From: Akkermansia sp.
GTDB taxonomy: Bacteria; Verrucomicrobiota; Verrucomicrobiia; Verrucomicrobiales; Akkermansiaceae
DNA: 64,000 nucleotides
Direction: 5' to 3'
Assembly (NCBI GenBank): GCA_017435505.1
Contig: JAFSEZ010000042.1
Location: 1-64,000 of the forward strand
Shown one piece after another: positions 7,813-17,243 of the stretch. The translations under genes and the position numbers were made by a program. The notes below the pieces were generated by a model. That model did no database searches, was not told the origin of the DNA, and saw only the letters and a list, made by a program, of their open reading frames with translations. The number at the start of each line of letters is the position of its first letter. Position 1 is the first letter of the stretch.

Positions 7813-9453
7813 TCAACGTTCTTTCAGAGGCAACGGCTCTTTGATTTTTTTAATCACGGACTGAGCCATCTTTTTATCACCTGCAACCAGATAGGTACGA
7901 GAGAACTCGCGCACGGCTTCTCTGTATAGCTTGGCATCTGCGGCATCCAGCTTGGCGCGATCCTCTTCGGACATATTTTCAATAGCCCGCACAATATCTC
8001 GCAGCATGCGCACAGCCGCTAAATCTTCCTTGGCCTTGCGGCGCACCAGCGCCAGGTTCATGCGCGCACGAAGCGTCTTGCCATCCGTCAGATTAGGGTG
8101 AGAAGCCTCTACCATAGTGAGCGTTTCCTGCACCCATTTAATAGCGGTCTTATACTCCTCTTTGGCAATGTGGTATGCTGCCATTTCCTTGGCAATCATA
8201 GGCAGATCAATGGGGCTGTCCTTGCCCACAAGCTTGGGATTTTCTTTGATGCGATCCCAGCAGCGCATGAGCAGCGTCATCTTCTCCGTCCCCTCTGCAT
8301 GGGTTGCCAGATAAGTGAGGCAGCGAAGCTGCTCCGCCTGGTCGGAATCATGCTCCAGCAAATAGCGGCAATCCTCCAGCGCTTCACCTACTGCCCCACG
8401 AGCTTCATTGGCGCGTGAGCGAATACGACTGAGTTTCACCTGCAATTCCGGAGTCATCTCACCATACCCCTCGGCAAAAGCAGCAGCAAGAGAAAGAGCT
8501 TGGGCGCAGCCCTCATAATTGGCCAAGCGATAGCGCAACTCACCCAGCATGGAATAGCACTGGGGCAAACGGTGCTCTTTATCCGGATTTTCGAGCATGG
8601 AATCACGGCAGCGAAGCAGTTTAGCTTCCACCTCCTTGAGCGCTTGCTGGGAGAGGTTGGGGTGGTCTCGCAGGGTGTTGGACACCTCCTCAAGAATCAG
8701 GCGCGAAGTGGCGGGGCAAAGCGGCCAGCGAGCCTGTTCAAGGATGTTGCGCACCATTTGCAGCACCGGTTCTTTCACCGCGCTTACATCAGCACGCATC
8801 ATTTGCAAAGCGGCAGCTTCCGCAGCCAATGCCGGGTCCGTCAGGCGAGCCAACACGGGGGCTCGATCCAGCTGAGAAATAGCTTGCACTGCATCATCAG
8901 TCTTGTGCATTTTCAGGCAAGTCTCCACCGTGCGACGAATAGAGCGCAACAAGAGGTTTGTCTGCTCCGGCATATTGATGACCTTGGCTTGCAGTTGGCG
9001 ATCCAAGCGCAGTTGCAATTGATGATCACCGCGTTGCAGAGCCGCCACAGCCAAGCGATCCAGGCCTTCGACAGGAGCAAGAGACTCCACCTCCGGCAAG
9101 ATTCGCACAGCTTCTTCCCACTGGTCTTTATCGACCAAGCGGCTCATCAGGAACCAGCGGAATTGGCGTTTTGTGGCCTCGTTGCTAATCCATCCCAAAC
9201 GTGCTTTGGAATTTTCTGCCAGCTGCAGGAGTTTTGATTTATCTCCTGACAAATCGCTAAGCAAGCGAGCCAAGTTATCATTGGCTTCGGTATTATCTGC
9301 CACCACAATCGTTTCGCCCTTGAAAAAGTGAATAATGTCATCCCCCTTGGCGTAGATTCCCCACAGCAAAAGAGCTGCGGCGGTCAAGCCAATAGCAGTC
9401 AAAGGAATAGCATGACTGGTCGTCTTGCGATTGGGTCTGTATCGACGTTGCAT
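7813..9453 (-). CDS. Membrane-anchored TPR-like repeat protein, unknown function
   Basis: A 546-residue protein not assigned to a named family. A basic N-terminus (QRRYRPNRKTT) precedes one membrane helix (AIPLTAIGLTAAALLLWGIY). The rest is almost entirely amphipathic helix pairs resembling degenerate TPR repeats, for example YSMLGELRYRLANYEGCAQA and YHIAKEEYKTAIKWVQETL. This predicts a cytoplasmic N-terminus and a large periplasmic scaffold domain. It lies 31 bp after a similar gene and directly before murJ, so a role in the envelope or in assembling a periplasmic complex is plausible but inferred. No enzymatic motif is visible. Confidence 0.6.
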   Translation of the reverse strand: MQRRYRPNRKTTSHAIPLTAIGLTAAALLLWGIYAKGDDIIHFFKGETIVVADNTEANDNLARLLSDLSGDKSKLLQLAENSKARLGWISNEATKRQFRWFLMSRLVDKDQWEEAVRILPEVESLAPVEGLDRLAVAALQRGDHQLQLRLDRQLQAKVINMPEQTNLLLRSIRRTVETCLKMHKTDDAVQAISQLDRAPVLARLTDPALAAEAAALQMMRADVSAVKEPVLQMVRNILEQARWPLCPATSRLILEEVSNTLRDHPNLSQQALKEVEAKLLRCRDSMLENPDKEHRLPQCYSMLGELRYRLANYEGCAQALSLAAAFAEGYGEMTPELQVKLSRIRSRANEARGAVGEALEDCRYLLEHDSDQAEQLRCLTYLATHAEGTEKMTLLMRCWDRIKENPKLVGKDSPIDLPMIAKEMAAYHIAKEEYKTAIKWVQETLTMVEASHPNLTDGKTLRARMNLALVRRKAKEDLAAVRMLRDIVRAIENMSEEDRAKLDAADAKLYREAVREFSRTYLVAGDKKMAQSVIKKIKEPLPLKER

Positions 9454-9484
9454 GAAATGTGAAAGGTGAGTATTTTAATGAAAA

Positions 9485-11110
9485 TCAATGTTCAGAAACA
9501 GGCTCCGAAGAATCCTCATCTTCTTTTTCTTCATCAGCCGGAGAGTGGGCTCCATGGCGGCGGCAGCGTTCCAGCTGGTCTTTTGCTTCATGAAGGCGGG
9601 ATTTATCGTTGGATGAAAGCTCAATGATACGCGACCACACAGCTGCGGCATCCGTCCATTGCTTGAGCTGGGAGAGGGCGTAAGCTCGCCCCATCATCGC
9701 ATACATCTTGTCATCATTCTCAGGGGTGGGCTCCGGCAATTGCTCAACCGCCTGGGCGTATGCTGCAACAGCTGCAGCGGCATCTCCCGCCATATCGCAG
9801 GCTTGCCCCAGCAAGAGATTCACACGCCCCAGTGCCGTAATGTCGTGAGACATTTTTTCCCGGCGCAGTTGCACACAACGGTTCAGATGAGCCAGAGCCT
9901 CATCGGCCTTGCCCAAGGCAATGCAGCTGCGCCCTGCTCCTTCCAATGGCTGAACGAGCAGTTCATCGCGCGACTGTTGCGCAACGGCCTGAGAGAAATC
10001 AGCCAGGGCAGACTCGTAGTCCCCACGGGAGAAGTGAACCCAACCACGCTGATCAAACAAACAAAGCCAGAACGGGCTTTTCTCGTTGATGCGCCCATCT
10101 GCGGCGCCTTCGGCACGGTACAGAAGTGCCAATGCCTTATCTTGTTTACCCCGACTTTGTTCCAAACGAGCCAAATCGCGCAAAGCCACCACCAAGAAAG
10201 CGGCATCATTGGGAGATTCTCCTAAGCGGCTCACACCATCTCGCAGGAAGCGTTCGGCCAATTCCACCTCCCCTTTTTCCAGCAAGGCTATACCATAGCA
10301 TACAGCCGCACTGGCCACAGAGGGAGATTTGGAAATATCCACCCCTTGGAGCGCTTGTTCAAAATACTGAAAAGCTTGATCATTTTGCCCTTTGGCGCGG
10401 CAGATGTTGCCCAAATAAGCCAATACGTGGGAACGGACCTCTTGGCCGGGAACCCCCAAATCCTCCATTTCCTGCTGGAGATGGCTGAGCATCACCGCTT
10501 CTTTTTCTCCGGCGGCAGAAGCCAACAGCTCCACCATTTCGGCGTACATGGCCACGCGAGAAGCCACCACACCGGCGGTTTTAAAACGAGCCGCAGCCCC
10601 GCGATAATAAGCCAATGCCTCGTCTCGCAAGCCGACTGCGGCAGCGTGACGCGCCACCAACGCCGCACGGCGAGCCCACGCCTCCGTCATGCCTACGCGT
10701 TTAAACAGCTGCTTTGCCAATGGCAATGCTGCTTTCACGCGCCCACGCTCAGCCATGGTGGATACCAGCAACCACTCTGCTTCATCGCGCACTGCCGGCT
10801 CGCGAATCCACGCCAATTTTTTCTGATAATCTGCCACCATTTCGTTGAGCTGAGTATCGCTCATGGATGATACCTGCATGAAATGGTGCAAATTTTCAAC
10901 GGCAATGGCATTTACCTTCTCTTTAACCTCGCCGGAGCCAATAGCATCACCATAGCCACGCCCATACCCCACTCGGTAGGTGGCAAATTCTACTGCAAGC
11001 AATACAGACAAGCCCAACCCAATGGCCGCATACTTGACCCAAGGGCGCATTTCAAATTGCTCTTCCTCAGTTGGTTTTGTATCCGTTGGGAGCTTATTTT
11101 CTTGCTGCAT
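9485..11110 (-). CDS. Membrane-anchored TPR repeat protein, unknown function
   Basis: A 541-residue protein. A short acidic cytoplasmic N-terminus precedes a membrane helix (WVKYAAIGLGLSVLLAVEF). It is followed by many TPR-like units with better consensus than its neighbour: AYLGNICRAKGQNDQAFQYF, WVHFSRGDYESALADFSQAV and YALSQLKQWTDAAAVWSRII. It ends in a strongly acidic tail (DEEKEDEDSSEP). The topology matches the next gene (7813-9453), with which it probably acts as a pair. The gene follows lysC after 49 bp; that spacer contains a small stem (CTCTC/GAGAG) and no clear promoter. Function unknown; a protein-protein scaffold is the safest description. Confidence 0.65.
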   Translation of the reverse strand: MQQENKLPTDTKPTEEEQFEMRPWVKYAAIGLGLSVLLAVEFATYRVGYGRGYGDAIGSGEVKEKVNAIAVENLHHFMQVSSMSDTQLNEMVADYQKKLAWIREPAVRDEAEWLLVSTMAERGRVKAALPLAKQLFKRVGMTEAWARRAALVARHAAAVGLRDEALAYYRGAAARFKTAGVVASRVAMYAEMVELLASAAGEKEAVMLSHLQQEMEDLGVPGQEVRSHVLAYLGNICRAKGQNDQAFQYFEQALQGVDISKSPSVASAAVCYGIALLEKGEVELAERFLRDGVSRLGESPNDAAFLVVALRDLARLEQSRGKQDKALALLYRAEGAADGRINEKSPFWLCLFDQRGWVHFSRGDYESALADFSQAVAQQSRDELLVQPLEGAGRSCIALGKADEALAHLNRCVQLRREKMSHDITALGRVNLLLGQACDMAGDAAAAVAAYAQAVEQLPEPTPENDDKMYAMMGRAYALSQLKQWTDAAAVWSRIIELSSNDKSRLHEAKDQLERCRRHGAHSPADEEKEDEDSSEPVSEH

Positions 11111-11159
11111 GTGGTGGGGAAACGGGAGATCCCTCTCTCACGGAGAGGTGCGGTTAAGA

Positions 11160-12386
11160 TCAGGCAGTGATTTGGTCGAGGTTGAAAGCGGCGTGTACCA
11201 CGCGCGCGGCCTGCTCAATATCTGCTGCTTCCACCGTGGTGGAGATGCGGATTTCCGAGGTGGCAATCATGCCTGTAGCAATGCCGGCCTCTGCCAGAGC
11301 ACGGAAAACGCGGGCAGCCACACCGGAGTTGGAGCGCATGCCCACCCCCACAACAGAAAGCTTGGCAAGGCCAGCTTCAGTCTCCATGGCCGCTTTGGGT
11401 CCCAGCTGGGGCAGAACCGGCTTGAGTGCAGCCTGCGCAGCGCCCAAATCGTTCATGTTCATTGTGAATGACTGACGAGCCATACCATCATGGGCAGTAT
11501 TGGCCACAATCATATCAATGTTAATCTCAGCCTCGGCAAGAGCCGACAGGATGAGCGAGGTATATGCCACAGGGGCCGTGATGCCAGAGACCGTCACGCG
11601 GGCCTGGTTGCGTTCGATAGATACCCCACGCACAGCGAGGGATTCCATAGCTCTGTTTTCTTCTTGCACGATGGTACCGGGGTTGTTGTTCATGGAATTG
11701 CGGACCTCGAACACAACGCCGAATTTCTTAGCGAACTCGACGGAGCGGGCCTGCATAACTTTGGAGCCGCTGGAAGCCATTTCCAGCATTTCCTCATAGG
11801 AAAGCACGGGGATTTTGCAAGCATCCTTGACCACGCGGGGGTCGCAGGTGTATACACCATCCACATCCGTGAAAATCTGGCAAAGGTCTGCGCGCACGGC
11901 AGCCGCCATAGCAATGGCCGACAAATCAGACCCGCCGCGCCCTAAAGTATGAATAGCCCCCTCGCGAGTGACACCTTGGAAGCCGGCGCACACCACGATA
12001 CAACCATCATTGAGCGCGGCCACAACTTTTTCGGGGTCTATCGATTCGATACGGCCACGAGTATGGCTGCCATAGGTGCAAATGCCGGCTTGGGCGCCGG
12101 TAAAGCTTACAGCCTTGTGCCCCATATCGGTGATAGCCATGACAAGCAAGGCAATGGATTGCTGCTCGCCGGTGGCCATAAGCATATCCAACTCACGCTC
12201 AGGCGGGTTATCCATCACCTGGTGAGCCATGCCGATGAGTTTATCCGTCACGCCGCTCATGGCAGAAATGACGGCTACCACCCGGTTACCCTGCTCATGA
12301 GTCTCAATGAGGCGGCGGGCAACATTGCGAATACGGTCGATGGTTCCGACGGAGGAACCACCATATTTCTGTACGATTAGTGCCAT
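11160..12386 (-). CDS. lysC: Aspartate kinase
   Basis: A 408-residue cytosolic enzyme that phosphorylates aspartate, the first step to lysine, methionine and threonine. The N-terminal kinase domain opens with the signature VQKYGGSSVG and contains TLGRGGSDLSA and FTDVDGVYTCDPR. The C-terminal third (about 265-408) holds two ACT-type regulatory segments, with INIDMIVAN and the SVVGVGMRSNSGVAARVF block. Feedback control by lysine and/or threonine is therefore expected, though which one cannot be read. It lies 6 bp downstream of hom in the same transcript and shares its promoter. Confidence 0.95.
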   Translation of the reverse strand: MALIVQKYGGSSVGTIDRIRNVARRLIETHEQGNRVVAVISAMSGVTDKLIGMAHQVMDNPPERELDMLMATGEQQSIALLVMAITDMGHKAVSFTGAQAGICTYGSHTRGRIESIDPEKVVAALNDGCIVVCAGFQGVTREGAIHTLGRGGSDLSAIAMAAAVRADLCQIFTDVDGVYTCDPRVVKDACKIPVLSYEEMLEMASSGSKVMQARSVEFAKKFGVVFEVRNSMNNNPGTIVQEENRAMESLAVRGVSIERNQARVTVSGITAPVAYTSLILSALAEAEINIDMIVANTAHDGMARQSFTMNMNDLGAAQAALKPVLPQLGPKAAMETEAGLAKLSVVGVGMRSNSGVAARVFRALAEAGIATGMIATSEIRISTTVEAADIEQAARVVHAAFNLDQITA

Positions 12387-12392
12387 TGTTTA

Positions 12393-13712
12393 TCAGGAGT
12401 TGAGATCTTCTATGCGGAATACAACAGGGTGGCGATCGATGGCATCATTGGTTGCCAATTCTCGCAACACGTACTTAAGGCGCACCCACTTGCAGGCGTG
12501 TATCATGAACACCAAATGATTCCAGCGCACGCCATTGGCATCAACCTCACACATGGTGGATGTGGTGCCGGAAATGCCGATATCATACTTGGCCAACATG
12601 GCAGCGATGGAGGCAATCACCCCGTGTTTATCCTGCACGCGGAAGCGCACATAATAGGGCGTAACAGTTTCAGCCATGGGCAACACATCCATCTGTTTGG
12701 TGTAGGGTTGGAAGCCCGTGTGATAGCCGGGGAGGTGGCATTCGCGCATAGCCAGCACCACGTCACCGATGACAGCGCTGGCTGTGGGATTCTTGCCGGC
12801 GCCACGGCCGTAGAAAATGGTTTCGCCCACCACATCACCTTTCACGGCAATGGCGTTGAAGACACCATCCACGCTGGCAAGCAGGTGCTGTTTGGGCACA
12901 AAGCTGGGCTGCACGCGCAGCTCAAGAGAATCATTTTCCTCGTGGTGCTTGATAACCACCAGCAATTTAATCGTGTACCCCAACTGTTCGGCAAAGCGGA
13001 AATCAACACTTTCCACGCGTTCAATGCCGTACACAGAAATTTTGTCTGCGCTCAGGGGGGTACCATAGGCCAACATAGCCAGAATCAATGCCTTGTGCGC
13101 AGCATCCCAACCATTGATATCAAAGGAGGGGTCGGCCTCAGCAAACCCGAGTGCTTGAGCCTTTTCCAACGCATCGCGCATTGTTTCCCCGGTTTCTCGC
13201 ATGGAGGAAAGGATGTAGTTACTCGTGCCGTTGATAATACCCACGATACTCTCGACCTTATTACAAATAAGAGAGTTCTGCAAGCATTGCACAATGGGGA
13301 TACCCCCACCGCAGGAAGCTTCAAAGTATAAGGGCGTGCCCTTCTCTGCCGAAAGCTGGAAAAGCTCGCTGCCATACTTGGCAAGCACGGCCTTGTTGCC
13401 CGTCACCACGGGTTTACCCGCCAGTATTGCGGCCTTAATCAAGGCGTACGCATCTGTGGTGCCGCCTATCAGTTCGATGATGATGTCGATTTCCGGATCA
13501 TTCACCAGCTCATGCCAATCATCAGTCAACAAATCAGCAGGAACTTCAACCTCGCGGGCGCGAGCCAAATCGCGCACTGCGATGCGTTTCACGGCAAAGG
13601 ATATCTGGGCACGAGCCTCAAGCAGGCTGTAATTGCGGCACAGAGTCTCATACACACCGGTACCCACGGTACCCATACCTGCCAAGCCCAGCTGTAGCGT
13701 TTCACCTTTCAT
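12393..13712 (-). CDS. hom: Homoserine dehydrogenase
   Basis: A 439-residue cytosolic enzyme that reduces aspartate semialdehyde to homoserine. The Rossmann motif GLAGMGTVGTGVYETL starts at residue 9. The catalytic region includes VVTGNKAVLAKYG, ANGTSNY-type IINGTSNYILSSM and the substrate-lysine block around FDINGWDAAHKALILA. A C-terminal ACT domain (about 350-430) begins YYVRFRVQDKHGVIASIA, the usual site of threonine inhibition. Start 13712 lies 11 bp after a TATAAT box, so the mRNA leader should be only a few bases. It forms an operon with lysC, giving the two regulated steps of the aspartate pathway side by side; the semialdehyde dehydrogenase is not here. Confidence 0.95.
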   Translation of the reverse strand: MKGETLQLGLAGMGTVGTGVYETLCRNYSLLEARAQISFAVKRIAVRDLARAREVEVPADLLTDDWHELVNDPEIDIIIELIGGTTDAYALIKAAILAGKPVVTGNKAVLAKYGSELFQLSAEKGTPLYFEASCGGGIPIVQCLQNSLICNKVESIVGIINGTSNYILSSMRETGETMRDALEKAQALGFAEADPSFDINGWDAAHKALILAMLAYGTPLSADKISVYGIERVESVDFRFAEQLGYTIKLLVVIKHHEENDSLELRVQPSFVPKQHLLASVDGVFNAIAVKGDVVGETIFYGRGAGKNPTASAVIGDVVLAMRECHLPGYHTGFQPYTKQMDVLPMAETVTPYYVRFRVQDKHGVIASIAAMLAKYDIGISGTTSTMCEVDANGVRWNHLVFMIHACKWVRLKYVLRELATNDAIDRHPVVFRIEDLNS

Positions 13713-13723
13713 ACGCGCGCAGC

Positions 13724-13752
13724 ATTATACAGGCAGAACGCTCGGAACTCAA
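13724..13752 (-). promoter_or_regulatory. Promoter of hom-lysC
   Basis: On the minus strand TTGAGT (13752-13747) and TATAAT (13729-13724) are 17 bp apart. The ATG of hom starts 11 bp further on, so the leader is about 4-5 nt. There is no room for a riboswitch or attenuator. Confidence 0.65.
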
Positions 13753-13801
13753 GCCTATTTCTTTGCAGGAAACACTCCTACCTGTCATGATGGGGGGCAA
13801 C

Positions 13802-14686
13802 TCATGCCTGCACAGTGATGCGAGGAGTAATGATGCAGCGGCGGTATTTACCGGGAGCCACATGTGTGCGGGGCCACACGATACAGTCATCCAGCTCACA
13901 ATCGGCGGGGATGACGGCATCTTGCCCCACGACACAATCTTCCCCGACATAAGCACTCGGAGCAATCTTGGCATCCGCATGAATACGGTGGGCAGAGGAA
14001 AGCTCCAGCAGCGTATTAAGATAATCTGCCGGGGTACCGATTTCATGCCAGTTGGCCCAATCAAACACAACGCCACCCATTTTCCCCTGCTCTATCAGCT
14101 CCTTCCAAATCGGGAAAATAGAAAATTTTTCCTCATCGGGGAACATTTCAGCCACGCAGGGCTCCATGATGTATGTACCGGCAAATTGATGTGTGCCGGG
14201 GTTAATGCCCAGCGCATGCCGCATATCGGTGATGCGCCCCGATTCTTCATCAAATCCCACATTGCGCTTACCATCAACGCTGCGCAAAGCCATTGTGATG
14301 AGATTACCACTTCGTTGGTGCTCTGCCAGCAAATCTTCCAAAGGAATATCCGTCAGGATATCACCGTTGTGCACAATAACGGGGCCGTCTTTCCACAACG
14401 GCATGATTTTTTTGACGCCACCTCCGGAATCAAGAGGTTCATCCTCGTGACTGAACGTAACCGGGCACCCCCTGTACTCCGGATCGGGGCAAGGAAAAGC
14501 CTTGTCCCACATCATATCAAGATAGGAAGTATTGACGATAAACTCATCCGCCCCGGCTCGCATGAAATGATCCATCATGTGCTGAATGAGCGGCTTTTGA
14601 AAAACCGGCATAAGCGGCTTGGGCAAAATATGAGTCAACGGCGCCAAGCGCGTCCCCAAGCCTGCACCGAGAATAAAAACTTGCAT
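13802..14686 (-). CDS. Sugar-phosphate nucleotidyltransferase family protein
   Basis: A 294-residue cytosolic enzyme of the NTP_transferase family, which makes NDP-sugars from sugar-1-phosphates. The nucleotide loop is GAGLGTRLAPLTHILPKPLM at residues 7-26. The metal/substrate aspartate is in VIVHNGDILTDI, and there is a substrate loop DEPLDSGGG. The last 60 residues hold hexapeptide-like strands (AKIAPSAYVGEDCVVGQDAV), a short left-handed helix tail. Size and motifs suit the MurU/mannose-1-phosphate guanylyltransferase-like group; the actual sugar is not determinable. It follows the DUF4126 gene by 21 bp. An envelope role is suggested by murJ, the deacetylase and the CPBP protease in the same block. 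Confidence 0.85.
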   Translation of the reverse strand: MQVFILGAGLGTRLAPLTHILPKPLMPVFQKPLIQHMMDHFMRAGADEFIVNTSYLDMMWDKAFPCPDPEYRGCPVTFSHEDEPLDSGGGVKKIMPLWKDGPVIVHNGDILTDIPLEDLLAEHQRSGNLITMALRSVDGKRNVGFDEESGRITDMRHALGINPGTHQFAGTYIMEPCVAEMFPDEEKFSIFPIWKELIEQGKMGGVVFDWANWHEIGTPADYLNTLLELSSAHRIHADAKIAPSAYVGEDCVVGQDAVIPADCELDDCIVWPRTHVAPGKYRRCIITPRITVQA

Positions 14687-14707
14687 AACAAAGTAAAAAG
14701 TTGAATA

Positions 14708-15301
14708 TCAAGCAGCAGAAGAAGCAACGGCAGATTGCTTGCGGCGACGCATTTTGCGAACGATGCAAGCCACAATAGCAATGAGAACTATCAGTCCTAT
14801 AACTGCTAGGATAGGAGCCACCACTGCAAGAACAGCACCGATGGTCGCCATGACATTCTCCCCTGTCGACACAACACAGTTGCCCACGCCCCCGGTCGTT
14901 GCCGTGCTGGCACCGCGCAGCGCTGTGGTACCGGCTTGCACAGCACCGGCAGCACCGGCTCCGCCCACAATTCCTATACCCCACTGCATGTATGTCGGCA
15001 AATCGGGCAGCATACCGCTCATAATGACCGTACCGGCCACCAACGCAAGCGGGCCCGTAATGGTATCCAGGATATTATCGAGCCACGGGATGTAATAGGC
15101 GATTACTTCTACCAACGTGGCCGCACCCAAACACCAAATGGCCACATCGGAGCCAATCCACGCAAGGCTGTCATTCACGTGCACCCCGCAAAAACGGACA
15201 GCCAAAGCGGCTACGAGCAGAGGCACAAACACACGGAAGCCACAGGACGCCGCCAAGGCTATTCCCATACATACGGCGAGTACAATTTTGAGTATTTCCA
15301 T
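14708..15301 (-). CDS. DUF4126 family membrane protein
   Basis: A 197-residue integral membrane protein. It opens ILKIVLAVCMGIALAASCGF and continues RVFVPLLVAALAVRF, the start typical of DUF4126 proteins. About five hydrophobic segments follow, with a Gly/Ala/Thr-rich middle (GGAGAAGAVQAGTTALRG). A final helix before the basic, Arg/Lys-rich C-terminus suggests that this end faces the cytoplasm. The family has no established function. It sits between the CPBP protease and the nucleotidyltransferase with gaps of about 20 bp, so all three are probably cotranscribed. Confidence 0.8.
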   Translation of the reverse strand: MEILKIVLAVCMGIALAASCGFRVFVPLLVAALAVRFCGVHVNDSLAWIGSDVAIWCLGAATLVEVIAYYIPWLDNILDTITGPLALVAGTVIMSGMLPDLPTYMQWGIGIVGGAGAAGAVQAGTTALRGASTATTGGVGNCVVSTGENVMATIGAVLAVVAPILAVIGLIVLIAIVACIVRKMRRRKQSAVASSAA

Positions 15302-15321
15302 AAATAAAGAATGTTAAGATG

Positions 15322-16062
15322 TTACCATAGATGCGGGAGCTGACAATAAACGGCACAAAGCCCCATCACCAAATTAGCCACGGCATGCATCACAAAAGCC
15401 GGAGTCAATCTGCGGGTGAGCACAACCAAGGCATAAGCAAGAGAGCCATATACAAACGCACCGGCATAATCCACCGGATTGTGCACCAGCATGAAGGCAA
15501 GGGTTGTCAGGCCATAGCCCAGCCAGCTGTGCGTACCAAGGGGGACAGATTGGGGAAAATCCCGATTCACACACCAACGCATCATATAACCACGCCAGAA
15601 AAGCTCCTCGACAAGCGGCACAATGAGCACCGCGCGGGCAAAGCGAAAAGCATAGGCCAGAGAGGTAGCAGCACTACCATGCCCCAGTACCTGTTCAGGG
15701 GCAAAGCCCCCCTCTGCCGGAATCCACCCGGCAACATAAGGCACAAGCCATATCGCAATGCCTACAAGGCCAAAAAAAGCACCCAACGCTGCGGCGCGCA
15801 GAGACCAATCCCAGGTGATGTCCCGCCGCACATAATACAGGTATGCACCACAGATCAGCACCTGCAGCGGATAAATCAGCAACAAAGGCTGCTGCTGCCA
15901 CCACGCAGCACCGGGATGCTCCCACTGTAAGAAAGATTCAGCTATGAACAGCAACAAGTTGCAGCAGAGAAACAACACAAACGGATATACGCAGCTGCGA
16001 TACAGCTGCGCATCCCCAGCTATAGTCTTAGTCCCTGCCGGCATCATAGGAAAGGGGGGCAT
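15322..16062 (-). CDS. CPBP-family intramembrane metalloprotease
   Basis: A 246-residue polytopic membrane protein of the CPBP (Abi/Rce1-like) family. Motif 1 is EELFWRGYMMR (EExxxR), motif 2 is FMLVH (FxxxH), and a final conserved MHAVANL provides the last metal-binding residue. Seven or so hydrophobic helices are visible. Some relatives of this arrangement are the CAAX-protease-related proteins that accompany exosortase systems, but no exosortase is present here. Its ATG overlaps the aminotransferase TGA by one base (TGATG, 16060-16064), which indicates translational coupling. The substrate is unknown. Confidence 0.85.
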   Translation of the reverse strand: MPPFPMMPAGTKTIAGDAQLYRSCVYPFVLFLCCNLLLFIAESFLQWEHPGAAWWQQQPLLLIYPLQVLICGAYLYYVRRDITWDWSLRAAALGAFFGLVGIAIWLVPYVAGWIPAEGGFAPEQVLGHGSAATSLAYAFRFARAVLIVPLVEELFWRGYMMRWCVNRDFPQSVPLGTHSWLGYGLTTLAFMLVHNPVDYAGAFVYGSLAYALVVLTRRLTPAFVMHAVANLVMGLCAVYCQLPHLW

Positions 16063-17234
16063 CAGGAGCGCAAGGACTCACAGAAGCGAGCCATCTTGTC
16101 ACAGGCTTGCTCCAGCAAAGCAAAGCTGGTAGCATAGCAACAGCGCAAATAGCCCTCGCCGCATGCACCAAAGGCCGTACCCGGCACTGCGGCCACCTTG
16201 TGTTCCTGGAGCAGGCGCAGAGCAAAATCCTTGGAAGACAAGCCAAAACGCCTAATGCTGGGGAAGGTGTAGAATGCACCGCCCGGCAGGTGGCAATCCA
16301 TGCCCATGTCGTTGAAGCGACCCACAATGTAATCGCGGCGGGTATGGTAACTATCTCGCATTTCACGCATGGCCGGGGTACCATTTTGCAAAGCTTCGAT
16401 ACCGGCCTCCTGCGAGGTTATGGTGGGGCAAATCATGGTGTAGGAATGCACCTTCATCATTTGCTCAATCAGCTCACGGGGGCCACAAGCATAGCCCAAA
16501 CGCAGACCGGTCATGGCAAAGGCTTTGGAGAAACCATGAAGCAAAAGCGTGCGCTCCTTCATCCCCGGCAAAGCAGCAATGGAGGTGTGTTCTTCCGAAT
16601 CATAGCGCAGTTCACTATATATCTCATCCGTCAGCACAAACAAATCATGCTTAATACAAATAGCGGCAATTTCCTCCAGCGTTTTTCGCGGGGCGACAGA
16701 ACCGGTGGGATTGGTGGGGAAATTGAGCATCAACACCTTGGTCTTGGGCGTGATAGCAGCCTCCAACTTGGCAGGATTGAGCGCAAACAAATCGTCAATG
16801 CTGGTCTCTACCGCCTTGGGGATGCCGTAGGCCATCATCACTGTGGGTGCATAACTGACGTAGCATGGTTCATGGTAGAGAACCTCATCCCCGGGATTGA
16901 GCAGACAGCGCAATGCCAAATCAATAGCTTCGCTCACGCCTACCGTGGGCAAAATCTCGCACAGGGGGTTGTACTCCACATGAAAAAAATCAACCACATA
17001 CTTGCTAATCGCGCGGCGCAGAGTCTCCAAACCGTAATTGCTGGTATAGGTTGTGTGTCCCTTTTCCAATGAGGAAATGGCGGCCTCTCGTATATTCCAA
17101 GGTGTTACAAAATCCGGTTCTCCAACGCCCAGAGAAATGATATCTTTGCTACCGGTTGCCAAATCAAAAAATTCCCGGATACCGGAACGCGGCAGATCCG
17201 TCACCTGCTTGGATAGCATTTTATTCCAATTCAT
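16062..17234 (-). CDS. PLP-dependent aminotransferase, class I/II (AspC-like)
   Basis: A 390-residue cytosolic fold-type I aminotransferase. Visible landmarks are SLGVGEPDFVTP near residue 37, YTSNYGLETLR near 60, NFPTNPTGS near 170 and the PLP-lysine segment HGFSKAFAMTGLRLGYACG near 235. The C-terminal arginine that binds the substrate carboxylate is expected in GEGYLRCCYA. It belongs to the aspartate/aromatic aminotransferase Igamma-type group; the exact amino acid cannot be told. It lies 9 bp after an Lrp/AsnC regulator gene, so the regulator probably controls this gene in response to an amino acid, as is common for such pairs. Confidence 0.9.
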   Translation of the reverse strand: MNWNKMLSKQVTDLPRSGIREFFDLATGSKDIISLGVGEPDFVTPWNIREAAISSLEKGHTTYTSNYGLETLRRAISKYVVDFFHVEYNPLCEILPTVGVSEAIDLALRCLLNPGDEVLYHEPCYVSYAPTVMMAYGIPKAVETSIDDLFALNPAKLEAAITPKTKVLMLNFPTNPTGSVAPRKTLEEIAAICIKHDLFVLTDEIYSELRYDSEEHTSIAALPGMKERTLLLHGFSKAFAMTGLRLGYACGPRELIEQMMKVHSYTMICPTITSQEAGIEALQNGTPAMREMRDSYHTRRDYIVGRFNDMGMDCHLPGGAFYTFPSIRRFGLSSKDFALRLLQEHKVAAVPGTAFGACGEGYLRCCYATSFALLEQACDKMARFCESLRS

Positions 17235-17243
17235 AACAACAAA

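Noticed and set aside
13713-13801. Lysine or threonine riboswitch/attenuator before hom-lysC
   Set aside because: The promoter leaves a leader of only about 4-5 nt, too short for any such element.
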